In this document: piece by piece, positions 6,284 through 12,327 of the stretch
How positions within the stretch are numbered: position 1 is the stretch's first letter
Layout: each line of letters opens with the position of its first letter
From: Candidatus Saccharibacteria bacterium CG_4_10_14_0_2_um_filter_52_9
GTDB lineage: Bacteria; Patescibacteriota; Saccharimonadia; Saccharimonadales; UBA4665
Direction: 5' to 3'
Length of the DNA stretch: 13,398 bases
NCBI GenBank assembly: GCA_002792275.1
Contig: PFOA01000082.1
Location: forward strand, 1 to 13,398
Translations under genes and position numbers: made by a program
Notes under the pieces: generated by a model
What the model saw: only the letters and a program-made list of their open reading frames with translations
What the model was told of the DNA's origin: nothing
Database searches by the model: none

Positions 6284-7321
6284 TTACCCCTGTCGCCCCA
6301 TCAGGAAAACAATCAGGCCCAGCACGCTGGCTACCTGACCGAGGATCCAAAACCGCATTGTAACCTTGGTTTCCGGCCAACCGATAGCCTCGAAGTGATG
6401 ATGGATCGGCGAAGACAGGAAGACTTTTTTGCCATGGCGCAGTTTGCGCGACAAGCGGTTAATAATGACCGAGCCGGTCTCAACCACATAGACGGCGCCA
6501 ATAATCGGCAGCACGTAAACCGTATCGGTCTGAACGGCAATAATGCCCAGAGCCGTGCCCAACGCAAAGGCGCCGACATCGCCCATAAAGAAGCGCGCCG
6601 GATAGATGTTAAACCAGGTATAGCTCAGCAAGGTGCCAAGTACCGTCAGGCAGAAGCCGGCCAAGGCAAACTTCTGTTCGACGACAGCAATTATGGCATA
6701 GGCCATGAACGAAGATGTCAGCAGGCCGCCGGCCAGCCCGTCCAGCCCGTCGCTGAAGTTCACCGAAATGGCCGTAGAAACCACTACCAGCCAGAACAGA
6801 GCAATAATAAAGACACCGATATGCCAGTCGCCTACACCGGGCAGGTAGATGGAATGTACGCCCAACTTGGCATAAAACCACCAGCCGCCGGCCAGTACCA
6901 ACAGGCTATGTAGCCCGAACTTAAGGCGAGCGCTCATGCCGGCCACGCCGCCGGTACTGCGAATGTTCATAATGTCATCGGCCACGCCGAGCAGGCCGGC
7001 GCCGACTAGTCCGGCCAGCGGCAGCCAGGTCTGGCCGCGGCTGAGGTTGCCGAACAAGGTCACGATGGTAATGGCCGATACAAAAATCAGCCCGGCCATG
7101 GTTGGGATGTTGCGGGCGTGCTTGGCGGCATGCAGTTTTTGATAAACGGCCGCTTTACCGCCCGACCAGGCGTCGGTGCGCTGGCGCTTCCACCACTGAT
7201 ATTTATAAGCGTTGGTGGTATACAGAGGTGTGATCAGCATGCTCAGCACAAAGCCGAAAAATCCTAACGAAAGCATTTGTATCAAGTTGTCGGCGGTGAT
7301 GGCAATGTGCAGGGTATTCAT
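6284..7321 (-). CDS. mraY: Phospho-MurNAc-pentapeptide translocase MraY
   Basis: MraY transfers phospho-MurNAc-pentapeptide to undecaprenyl phosphate, making lipid I. The 345 residues are strongly hydrophobic with about ten spans. Diagnostic motifs are IPTMAG (72-77), the catalytic pair ADD (114-116), NFSDGLDGLAGG (188-199), PARFFMGDVG (241-250) with Asp248, and PIHHHFEAIGWPETKV (305-320) with the nucleoside-binding His triplet. The N-terminal KHARNIPTMAG is slightly divergent from the usual KxxTPTMGG, with Thr and one Gly changed. The ATG has no Shine-Dalgarno sequence; an extended -10 motif 19 nt upstream suggests an extra internal promoter. It lies between ftsI (39-bp gap) and ftsW (7-bp gap), in the order of many dcw clusters, but murD, which often sits next to it, is missing. 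Confidence 0.95.
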   Translation of the reverse strand: MNTLHIAITADNLIQMLSLGFFGFVLSMLITPLYTTNAYKYQWWKRQRTDAWSGGKAAVYQKLHAAKHARNIPTMAGLIFVSAITIVTLFGNLSRGQTWLPLAGLVGAGLLGVADDIMNIRSTGGVAGMSARLKFGLHSLLVLAGGWWFYAKLGVHSIYLPGVGDWHIGVFIIALFWLVVVSTAISVNFSDGLDGLAGGLLTSSFMAYAIIAVVEQKFALAGFCLTVLGTLLSYTWFNIYPARFFMGDVGAFALGTALGIIAVQTDTVYVLPIIGAVYVVETGSVIINRLSRKLRHGKKVFLSSPIHHHFEAIGWPETKVTMRFWILGQVASVLGLIVFLMGRQG

Positions 7322-7339
7322 AGGTGTGATTTTTGTTTT

Positions 7340-7348
7340 ATTATACCA
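7340..7348 (-). promoter_or_regulatory. Extended -10 element upstream of mraY
   Basis: The ftsI-mraY gap contains TGGTATAAT on the minus strand, a TGn plus perfect TATAAT. No -35 match is found at 17-18 bp, as is common for extended -10 promoters. The predicted start near 7333 would give an mRNA leader of only about 12 nt with no Shine-Dalgarno sequence. Confidence 0.4.
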
Positions 7349-7360
7349 TTCTACGTCGTA

Positions 7361-9130
7361 TTAATGCCTTTTTGGCGCCACATATGAATTGTTAATCAGC
7401 ATATGCGCCAGGTTGCCAAAAATCGGCTGGGCGGCGGCGGTGCCGGCGTAACCGCCGTTTGTCGGGTGATAAACAAAAACCACGATAACATATTCGGGCA
7501 CTGCCCCGCCGACAAAACCGATATAGGTGCCGTTAAACTGATCATCGTAGTAGCCGCCGCCCGGCTTAGCAATCTGGGCCGTACCGGTCTTGCCGCCAAC
7601 CACGTAAGCACCCTGGTCAAAGCCCGGCGAAAAGGTATGGTGATCAACAGTGTATTGCATCATTGGTATCAGGTCGCTGGACGTCTTGGGGCTGACCACG
7701 CTGTGCCGGACTACCTTGGGCTTAACGCTAGTGACCTTGCCGCTGTTGTCGATCGTCTGATCAACCAGCCGCGGCTTATAATACGTACCGCCATTGACCA
7801 CGGCCGACAGCGCGCCGGCCATCTGAACCGGCGTGGCTCGCATGGCCTGGCCAAAGGCCGTGTTGGCATAGGTCAGGTTGATACCGGCACCGTTATCTTC
7901 CGGGTCGGGTACCAGGCCGGCATCCTCGTAGCCCTGCTCTATACCGGTCGTCTTGCCAAGCATGTAATGGTCGGTCATGTAGCTATGCCAGGCCGTGCGA
8001 GCCTTGTCGTTGAGCTGGCCGCCGCCCATCTGCATCAGCTCCCAGGTGGCACCGGTGTTCAGCGACAGGTTCAAAATGTCATAAATCGAACGCGTACCGG
8101 CCGGACCGTCTTCTTCAATATTGGTGATCGTGAAACCGTTGACCTTCCACGAGCCGGGATCGGCATAAGATTGGTTAGCCTGGATTACACCCTGGTCGAG
8201 CGCCGCGGCCGTAGTCAGCGGCTTCATGCTGGAACCGATCTCTATCGGCTGGGCGACAGCAGCGTTCTGAAAGACGGCCGGGTCATCAACCTTGAAGTAC
8301 TGAGACGGGTCATAGGTTGGCATGTTGGCCATGGCTTTCACCGCCCCGGTGCGCGGATCCATAATCAGGGCGCTGGCGGCGCTGGCTCTGGAGTTTTTAA
8401 CGCCTTGGGCCAGAATGGTCTCCAATTGCTGCTGCATGGCCAGGTCGATCGTCAGCACCAGATCCTGGCCGTTTTTGGGGGCTACACGGGTATTATCGCG
8501 ACTGGCAGCCAAAGGTATGCCGCTGGCGTCGGTAATGGCCTTAAGCTCGCCCGGTGTGCCTTTGAGCTGTTTATCCAAAGCCTGCTCCACGCCGTACTTG
8601 CCTTGCCCTTCATCATTCACAAAGCCCAGTACCTGCGATAACAGCGTCGACTGTGGATAGGTACGGTAATCCTGAGCGATGGTGCCTACACCGGGCAGTT
8701 TCAGGGCGGCAATCTTCTGGCTCTGCTCTTTAGATAACTTCTTGCCCAGAACCACATAGCGGGTGTCTTTGGTGCGCATCAGTTTTGCATAATTAGCGGC
8801 ATCACCTCCGACAACACCGACCAGCTTGGTGGCGGCCTCATCGGGTTTTTTGACATAGACCGGATCGGCATACAGCACGTAAAGTTGTTGATTGAGCACG
8901 ATCGGTAATACGGCATCGCCGTCGTGAGCTTTTATGATGCCGCGGGTAGCCGGGATCTGATACTGCTTTAACTGATCGCTCAGCGCCGCCGCCCGGTAAT
9001 GCTTATAATTGATAATCTGGACGTAAAACAACCGCACACCGAAAATTATCAGCACTAATACCAGCAAGCCGTACCAAACACGGATGCGATTAACTGCTTG
9101 GGTGACGTCGTTTTTGTTTGGCAAAGCCAT
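7361..9130 (-). CDS. ftsI: Class B penicillin-binding protein FtsI (PBP3/PBP2B type)
   Basis: This septal transpeptidase cross-links peptidoglycan and partners FtsW. The 589 residues show a short cytoplasmic N-terminus, a membrane anchor at about 20-40, a PBP dimer/pedestal domain (about 55-215) and a transpeptidase domain (about 240-580). All three catalytic motifs are seen: S300-SMK (SxxK, in EIGSSMKPL), S356-LN (SxN) and K514-TG (GGKTGTAQI). The RGxIxDRNG motif of the pedestal is degenerate (RGIIKAHDGD, 63-72), keeping RGII and D-G. There are no PASTA repeats. The ATG is preceded only by a poor GAG. The gene is separated from ftsL by 46 bp that hold a strong hairpin, so ftsI expression may be attenuated relative to ftsL. 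Confidence 0.93.
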   Translation of the reverse strand: MALPNKNDVTQAVNRIRVWYGLLVLVLIIFGVRLFYVQIINYKHYRAAALSDQLKQYQIPATRGIIKAHDGDAVLPIVLNQQLYVLYADPVYVKKPDEAATKLVGVVGGDAANYAKLMRTKDTRYVVLGKKLSKEQSQKIAALKLPGVGTIAQDYRTYPQSTLLSQVLGFVNDEGQGKYGVEQALDKQLKGTPGELKAITDASGIPLAASRDNTRVAPKNGQDLVLTIDLAMQQQLETILAQGVKNSRASAASALIMDPRTGAVKAMANMPTYDPSQYFKVDDPAVFQNAAVAQPIEIGSSMKPLTTAAALDQGVIQANQSYADPGSWKVNGFTITNIEEDGPAGTRSIYDILNLSLNTGATWELMQMGGGQLNDKARTAWHSYMTDHYMLGKTTGIEQGYEDAGLVPDPEDNGAGINLTYANTAFGQAMRATPVQMAGALSAVVNGGTYYKPRLVDQTIDNSGKVTSVKPKVVRHSVVSPKTSSDLIPMMQYTVDHHTFSPGFDQGAYVVGGKTGTAQIAKPGGGYYDDQFNGTYIGFVGGAVPEYVIVVFVYHPTNGGYAGTAAAQPIFGNLAHMLINNSYVAPKRH

Positions 9131-9142
9131 TACTCTATATTA

Positions 9143-9179
9143 TAAAACGCCAGCGTCAATCAAGGAAATTGGCGTTTTA
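9143..9179 (-). terminator. Terminator- or attenuator-like hairpin between ftsL and ftsI
   Basis: TAAAACGCCA (9143-9152) and TGGCGTTTTA (9170-9179) are perfect 10-bp inverted repeats around a 17-nt loop. This gives a CGCC/GGCG core flanked by A/T tracts, the form of an intrinsic terminator in either direction. The ftsL stop codon lies inside the upstream arm. In the direction of the cluster the 3' arm ends in TTTTA, followed by TAATATAG. The genes on both sides belong together, so partial termination or mRNA processing is more likely than a full stop. Confidence 0.55.
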
Positions 9180-9533
9180 GTTTTGTGCCGTTGCGGTTGG
9201 GGCGACCGAGACGAGACTTTTAGCTACCGGGCTGTTCTGGATGCGGCTAAGTGACTGTAGACGCGCCGAAGCGACCTCCAGGTCATCGTGCTCTGATTTA
9301 AGCTGAGACTGCTTTTCCTGCAGGCTGTTAATCTGGTAGCCATAGGCGTTTGTCTTGGTAACCTGGGTCAGATATAGCAAGCCCAGCAGACAGGCCAACA
9401 CGATAAGGGTTATGGTGTTGCTGATCGGGCCGAGCGTGCGAGTCTGTGTCCGGGCGCTGACCAGATTCTGATTACGACCGCTAAAACGCGAACGATTGCT
9501 ACGATTCATGGCTAAGGAACTTGAGTATGTCAT
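9177..9533 (-). CDS. ftsL: FtsL/DivIC-like cell division protein
   Basis: A small bitopic protein of 118 residues from the ATG at 9533. It has a polar, Arg/Ser/Asn-rich cytoplasmic tail (1-37), one membrane span (about 38-57, ITLIVLACLLGLLYL) and a heptad-like coiled coil (about 64-95, with LQEKQSQLKSEHDDLEVASA), then a Pro/Ala/Thr-rich end. Sequence conservation in FtsL is low; the call rests on topology and on position between rsmH and ftsI, the standard place for ftsL. FtsL pairs with an FtsB-like partner and with FtsQ to activate FtsW-FtsI. The frame is open further upstream to a TTG at 9581, but that TTG sits in the loop of a perfect hairpin and has no RBS, so I prefer the ATG. A later ATG at 9509 is also possible. 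Confidence 0.75.
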   Translation of the reverse strand: MTYSSSLAMNRSNRSRFSGRNQNLVSARTQTRTLGPISNTITLIVLACLLGLLYLTQVTKTNAYGYQINSLQEKQSQLKSEHDDLEVASARLQSLSRIQNSPVAKSLVSVAPTATAQN

Positions 9534-9569
9534 ATCTGTTTCTGTTTTATTTTTGTATTTTGTTTTGGC

Positions 9570-9638
9570 CCGATGCCGCAAAGCGGCATCGGAACCTAAG
9601 CGTAACCTACTACATCACTTTGACGTGAATCTTGTAGG
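9570..9638. repeat. Two hairpins in the rsmH-ftsL gap
   Basis: CCGATGCCGC (9570-9579), AAA and GCGGCATCGG (9583-9592) form a perfect 10-bp stem with a 3-nt loop. Beside it CCTAC (9606-9610) with GTAGG (9634-9638) encloses TCAC/GTGA (9615-9618 and 9625-9628). Neither is followed by a T-tract in the direction of transcription, where the next stretch is A-rich, so they do not look like terminators. They may stabilise or mark a processing point in the mRNA between rsmH and ftsL. Confidence 0.6.
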
Positions 9639-9646
9639 CGCGGGAG

Positions 9647-10576
9647 CTACTTTTTACCTGGATTGGCATGCGAGTTCCCTTTCTTTTTTATTTTCACTGC
9701 GGCTCGTAACTTAGCGCTACGGGCTCGCGGATTAAAAACTAATTCTTGCCCTGGGGCGGTAACCGGACGTTTGGTAAGCAACCCCAGCTCAGCGTCGTAA
9801 CCTTCACTGGCGACTTCCTTTAAGGCCTGCTTCACCAAGCGGTCTTCCAGGCTGTGGAAGCTGATGATGGCGATGCGTCCAGCCGGTGCCAGCAGTTCAA
9901 ACCACAGCGGTAAAGCCTGCTGTAGTAATCCCAGCTCGTCGTTGACGGCGATGCGCAAGGCCTGGAAAGTCCGGGTCGCCGGATGCACCCGACTACGACC
10001 CGGCCAGGCCTTAGCGGCAATTGCCGCCAATTCACCAGTCGTTTCAAGCGGCCTGGCCTGCACAATCGCCGTGGCGATCCGCTTGGCCTTGGGCTCCTCG
10101 CCGTACTGTTTGATCAGTGCGGCCAGGTCGGCCTGGCTATAGCTATTAACTATAGTTGCCGCCGTCAGCTCTTGTGACTGGTCCATCCGCATATCCAGCG
10201 GACCATTGGTCGCGATGCTAAAGCCTCGCGAACCTTCGTTAAGGTGCGGTGACGATACGCCCAAATCAGCCAAAATAAGGTCGAATTGCCGGCCGACGGC
10301 TAGCAACTCTGTGGCAGCCGATAAAAAATCCTGCTGCCTGAGTTCGGCCTTACCGGTATCGGTTCTTTCCTGAAGAACCCGGATCGCGTTTTGATCGCGA
10401 TCCACCAGTACTGCCTGTGTGAGGCTTCCAGTCCGTGCCAGTATTGCCGAGGCGTGTCCGCCGTAGCCGGCCGTCAGATCGAGGTATGATTCCCCTGCCT
10501 GAGGATCCAGATATTGCAGGACTTCGTCCATTAATACCGGTACGTGCTGTTTATTTTGGTGTTTGTTTTGGTGCAT
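9647..10576 (-). CDS. rsmH: 16S rRNA m4C1402 N4-methyltransferase RsmH (MraW)
   Basis: RsmH is a SAM-dependent enzyme that N4-methylates C1402 of 16S rRNA in the decoding site. Motifs, numbered from the ATG at 10576 (309 residues): HVPVLMDEVL (11-20), SAM-binding DLTAGYGGH (33-41), DLGVSSPHL (104-112), RGFS and GPLDMRMD (117-132), GEEPKAKRIA (159-168), HPATRTFQALRI (198-209), FHSLEDR near 244, and NPRARSAKLRAA near the C-terminus. All match the family, and length is normal. A GTG at 10603 would add nine residues (TLQNKQAK after the start). I prefer the ATG because HVPVL normally starts within a few residues of the N-terminus, but neither start has an RBS. The C-terminus is Lys-rich. It follows mraZ after a 278-bp gap that carries its own promoter. 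Confidence 0.94.
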   Translation of the reverse strand: MHQNKHQNKQHVPVLMDEVLQYLDPQAGESYLDLTAGYGGHASAILARTGSLTQAVLVDRDQNAIRVLQERTDTGKAELRQQDFLSAATELLAVGRQFDLILADLGVSSPHLNEGSRGFSIATNGPLDMRMDQSQELTAATIVNSYSQADLAALIKQYGEEPKAKRIATAIVQARPLETTGELAAIAAKAWPGRSRVHPATRTFQALRIAVNDELGLLQQALPLWFELLAPAGRIAIISFHSLEDRLVKQALKEVASEGYDAELGLLTKRPVTAPGQELVFNPRARSAKLRAAVKIKKKGNSHANPGKK

Positions 10577-10603
10577 CTTTGCTTGTTTATTTTGCAAGGT
10601 CAC

Positions 10604-10803
10604 CTATTCAGCAGTCAACTGTTTGTTTTTTGTAAATGTTTTTGTTTTTATTGTGATTTCAGCAAATTGTATAAATACTATTCACCAAAATCAAGTTTGA
10701 GAGACTTATGTGTGAGGTGGAGTTTTGGGAGGTGTTTTTAGAAAGGTGCGAAGCCTTTTTTTGCGTGGTTGCCCATAGATTCCACGTGTTGACTGCCGAA
10801 TAG
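10604..10803. repeat. 16-bp inverted repeat bounding a 200-bp segment between mraZ and rsmH
   Basis: CTATTCAGCAGTCAAC (10604-10619) and GTTGACTGCCGAATAG (10788-10803) are inverted copies with one mismatch, 168 bp apart. The enclosed DNA holds the rsmH promoter, a repeated GAGGTG (10714-10719 and 10729-10734) and a plus-strand hairpin AAAGG-TGCGAAG-CCTTT followed by T's (10742-10762). A further direct copy of TTCAGCAGT lies at 10847-10855, at the end of mraZ. No clear target-site duplication flanks the pair. It may be a small MITE-like insertion or a regulatory pairing; there is no transposase. Confidence 0.55.
10666..10694 (-). promoter_or_regulatory. Promoter for the rsmH-ftsQ operon
   Basis: On the minus strand TTGATT (10694-10689) is followed after 17 bp by TACAAT (10671-10666), 4/6 and 5/6 matches to the sigma70 hexamers. 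The start would be near 10659, giving an A-rich leader of about 80 nt to the ATG of rsmH with no Shine-Dalgarno sequence. A second TTGACT lies downstream at 10618-10613, but its -10 (CAAAAT, 18-bp spacing) is poorer. Confidence 0.5.
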
Positions 10804-10854
10804 CTGATCTCGAGAATTGAGGTCTATCCGGTTAGATTGTTAAGGTTCAGCAGT

Positions 10855-11223
10855 TTAAGCGTCAGGGGTCTGCAAGCGCCAGTATTGGCCGACACCTATG
10901 GCGACCACGTCCCGGCTGATGCCGGCGTAATCGAGCAGGTGTTGCTCCAGCGTTATGCGCCCTTGCTTATCGCCTACGGGCGATTGCTCAATCTTCCCCG
11001 TCCGGAATTGGACGTTGAGATCGGCAATGCGCTCATCCAGGATATCGCCGGCTAACTTCGGTTCTACCAGCTTGTCCCATACATCCTTTGGGTAAAGATG
11101 CAGATATTTCTGGAAGCCCCGGGTTACGACTGCCCCACTCGCGAACTTGTCACGAAGCTCAGGTGGTATGGTTAACCGCCTTTTGTCGTCGAGCTTCCGT
11201 TCGAAGTAGTCAACCGTTGCCAT
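10855..11223 (-). CDS. mraZ: Transcriptional regulator MraZ
   Basis: MraZ is a DNA-binding repressor of its own dcw operon, built from two SpoVT-AbrB half-domains. Seen: first half at about 8-52 with DDKRRLTIPPELR (12-24) and the LYPKDVW strand; second half at about 80-118 with GDKQGRITL (84-92) followed by HLLDYAGI and DVVAIGVGQYW. The first motif reads DKRR where DxKGR is usual, losing the Gly. At 122 residues it is somewhat short for the family (E. coli 152), mainly at the C-terminus. The ATG has a reasonable AAGGG 8 nt upstream. It is the first gene of the cluster and lies behind a repeat array that fits its binding site. The gap to rsmH (251 bp from the mraZ stop to the GTG) is long for this operon. 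Confidence 0.93.
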   Translation of the reverse strand: MATVDYFERKLDDKRRLTIPPELRDKFASGAVVTRGFQKYLHLYPKDVWDKLVEPKLAGDILDERIADLNVQFRTGKIEQSPVGDKQGRITLEQHLLDYAGISRDVVAIGVGQYWRLQTPDA

Positions 11224-11286
11224 TGTTTATCCCTTAACTGCTAGTGGTTTTTTTATTTTTCGATCTGGTTAGGCTATTTTGGCTTC

Positions 11287-11331
11287 ACCATTTCTACCCA
11301 CTGACATGAGTGTACTACCCACCGTGACCCC
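11287..11331 (-). promoter_or_regulatory. Probable MraZ operator: phased GGGT/TGGGT motifs
   Basis: Reading the minus strand, GGGGT (11331-11327), TGGGT (11321-11317), TGGGT (11301-11297) and ATGGT (11291-11287) occupy one helical face in 10-bp steps, with the step at 11311-11307 empty. The two central copies share the 8-mer GTGGGTAG (11322-11315 and 11302-11295), exactly 20 bp apart. E. coli MraZ is known to bind TGGGN direct repeats at about 10-bp spacing in front of its own gene. The array ends about 64 bp before the mraZ ATG. Confidence 0.6.
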
Positions 11332-11338
11332 CATGCAA
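11309..11338 (-). promoter_or_regulatory. Possible mraZ promoter overlapping the operator
   Basis: TTGCAT (11338-11333), an 18-bp spacer and TACACT (11314-11309) on the minus strand are weak matches (3/6 and 4/6). Two of the MraZ-type motifs fall in the spacer, so a bound repressor would block polymerase. The predicted leader is about 80 nt. No better promoter is seen between the operator and the ATG. Confidence 0.33.
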
Positions 11339-11340
11339 GC

Positions 11341-11376
11341 AGAAAATAATAAAAAAGCGGTGCTCGATGCGCCACT
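11341..11376 (-). terminator. Intrinsic terminator after the LysM-like protein gene
   Basis: On the minus strand AGTGGCGC (11376-11369), loop ATCGA and GCACCGCT (11363-11356) pair with one mismatch and one G-U pair, and run straight into TTTTTTATTATTTT. The A-run before the stem extends the pairing. It ends transcripts from 11473-11949 about 100 nt after the stop and immediately before the mraZ promoter region, insulating the dcw cluster. Confidence 0.62.
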
Positions 11377-11472
11377 TTTCCACAGGTTTACCAGATAAGA
11401 CTCAAATTACGCTACATCCAGCGTAGCCCGCCCTACCCACAGCGCTATTACGCTTATGTTATTCTCTGACGA

Positions 11473-11949
11473 TTAGGGCTGGGTTGGGCTGGTTGGAGCC
11501 GGAGGCGGACCGTCTTGGCGACCAGGTATAACTTTGACAATGTAGTCCTTGCCTTCTTGAACTTCGCCGTTAGAGTAAGGCGTTTGGGCGACAACCTCGT
11601 CGGTTAAGGCTTGTTTTTCCAAGCTATTTGCCTCAGAGCCGCTAGTAACATCCGGGTCGACCCGATCAATTATGGCATCCACGCCATCACCCGGCTTGGC
11701 TATTACAACTTCCGAATTGGTTATGGCATTAACCTCAGCCGAATTGTAGAGGTGGATTTTTGCGCCATTGGGCAGTGTTCGTTCATGGCTTGGATTTTCA
11801 TTATTAGCATTACCGCCACCGGAGGCAATTACCGCTGCGGCGGCGCCAGCGGTTACCGAGCCGGCTAGAGCGGCTAATTTATAGCGAAGAGTCTTGCTAT
11901 CTTCTTTGCCTTTTACTTTGGTAATGTCTGGGGTGGTGGCTTTGAACAT
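11473..11949 (-). CDS. Small membrane-anchored protein with LysM-like region, function unknown
   Basis: The 158-residue protein has a charged N-terminus (1-24), one hydrophobic Ala/Gly-rich segment (about 25-43) and an outer region. Residues about 80-142 (VVIAKPGDGVDAI near 81-93, then EGKDYIVKVIPG at 132-143) recall the LysM pattern, in which a pGD-x-hydrophobic start is followed by an EGq-x-hydrophobic-x-IP end. The middle does not match well, so this is tentative. The end is a Pro-rich tail (GPPPAPTSPTQP). Without a lipobox or signal-peptidase site that I can call, it may stay anchored by the N-terminal segment. If the LysM reading is right it would bind peptidoglycan, fitting the neighbouring cell-wall genes. 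A promoter lies immediately before the ATG, and a terminator follows. Confidence 0.75.
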   Translation of the reverse strand: MFKATTPDITKVKGKEDSKTLRYKLAALAGSVTAGAAAAVIASGGGNANNENPSHERTLPNGAKIHLYNSAEVNAITNSEVVIAKPGDGVDAIIDRVDPDVTSGSEANSLEKQALTDEVVAQTPYSNGEVQEGKDYIVKVIPGRQDGPPPAPTSPTQP

Positions 11950-11956
11950 GGTTATT

Positions 11957-11985
11957 ATCCTAACATATTATGTTTAAACGGTCAA
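11957..11985 (-). promoter_or_regulatory. Promoter almost abutting the ATG of 11949
   Basis: TTGACC (11985-11980), 17-bp spacer, TAGGAT (11962-11957), then seven bases to the ATG on the minus strand. The spacer holds an inverted repeat AACAT-ATT-ATGTT (11962-11974) and the 8-bp palindrome GTTTAAAC (11972-11979), which could be an operator. AGGA within the -10 could instead be read as a ribosome binding site. Confidence 0.45.
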
Positions 11986-11987
11986 GC

Positions 11988-12281
11988 TTAATACTTCCCC
12001 GTCCGGCCGGGGGTGCGCTGGGCGGCGCTGTAGCTTACGTAGTGCGGGCCGGCCTCTTCGCGTTTGCGGCGTAACAGAGAACCAGGGTCTTGCTGGGTCT
12101 GTTCCGTCACGGTGGCAAAGGCCGGCTGAACCTGCGCAATCACCTTGTTACCGGGTTGCTCGTGCTGCAGCTCCACCATGCCGAGCGTGGTAGCGGCCGC
12201 CATCAGTACGATGCCGGTTTGCTGAGCAATGTCGGTTATGGTGTCTTGAACCGTATTAGTGTTTTTTGTTTTTGCGGACAT
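11988..12281 (-). CDS. Small hypothetical protein with one hydrophobic segment
   Basis: This 97-residue protein is not recognised. Residues 1-22 are polar and rich in Thr, Asn and Gln. About 23-37 (GIVLMAAATTLGMVE) is moderately hydrophobic and may be a short membrane segment. The rest is polar, with a basic LLRRKREEAG patch near 69-78 and an Arg/Gly-rich end. Coding status is supported by a consensus promoter just before the ATG, absence of a competing frame, and gene-like packing: the stop is 2 nt from the -35 of the next promoter. Its composition resembles the next gene (short N-terminal tail, then an Ala-rich hydrophobic segment), so the two may be related in role, but there is no sequence match. 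Confidence 0.6.
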   Translation of the reverse strand: MSAKTKNTNTVQDTITDIAQQTGIVLMAAATTLGMVELQHEQPGNKVIAQVQPAFATVTEQTQQDPGSLLRRKREEAGPHYVSYSAAQRTPGRTGKY

Positions 12282-12287
12282 AACCCT

Positions 12288-12316
12288 ATATTAACAAAGG
12301 CTATGCTTTTTGTCAA
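12288..12316 (-). promoter_or_regulatory. Promoter abutting the ATG of 12281 (probable leaderless mRNA)
   Basis: A perfect TTGACA (12316-12311), 17-bp spacer and TAATAT (12293-12288) on the minus strand are followed by only AGGGTT before the ATG. The expected start, about 7 nt past the -10, falls on the A of the ATG. The AGGG is too close to the ATG to act as a Shine-Dalgarno sequence. Confidence 0.65.
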
Positions 12317-12327
12317 GGTTATGTTAA

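Noticed and set aside
6275..6913. 212-codon plus-strand frame opposite mraY
   Set aside because: It is antisense to a certain gene, with Gln/Asn/Arg-rich shadow composition and no motifs.
7403..8641. Long 412-codon plus-strand frame
   Set aside because: It lies wholly antisense to ftsI, whose motifs are unmistakable, and its translation is low-complexity without domains.
9138..9163. Promoter for ftsI from TATAAT at 9143-9138
   Set aside because: The nearest -35 (TTGATT, 9163-9158) gives only a 14-bp spacer and there is no TGn extension. The bases are better explained by the hairpin end.
10742..10762. Terminator of a plus-strand gene (AAAGG/CCTTT then T's)
   Set aside because: No plus-strand gene or clear promoter lies upstream. 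Noted only as part of the inverted-repeat segment.
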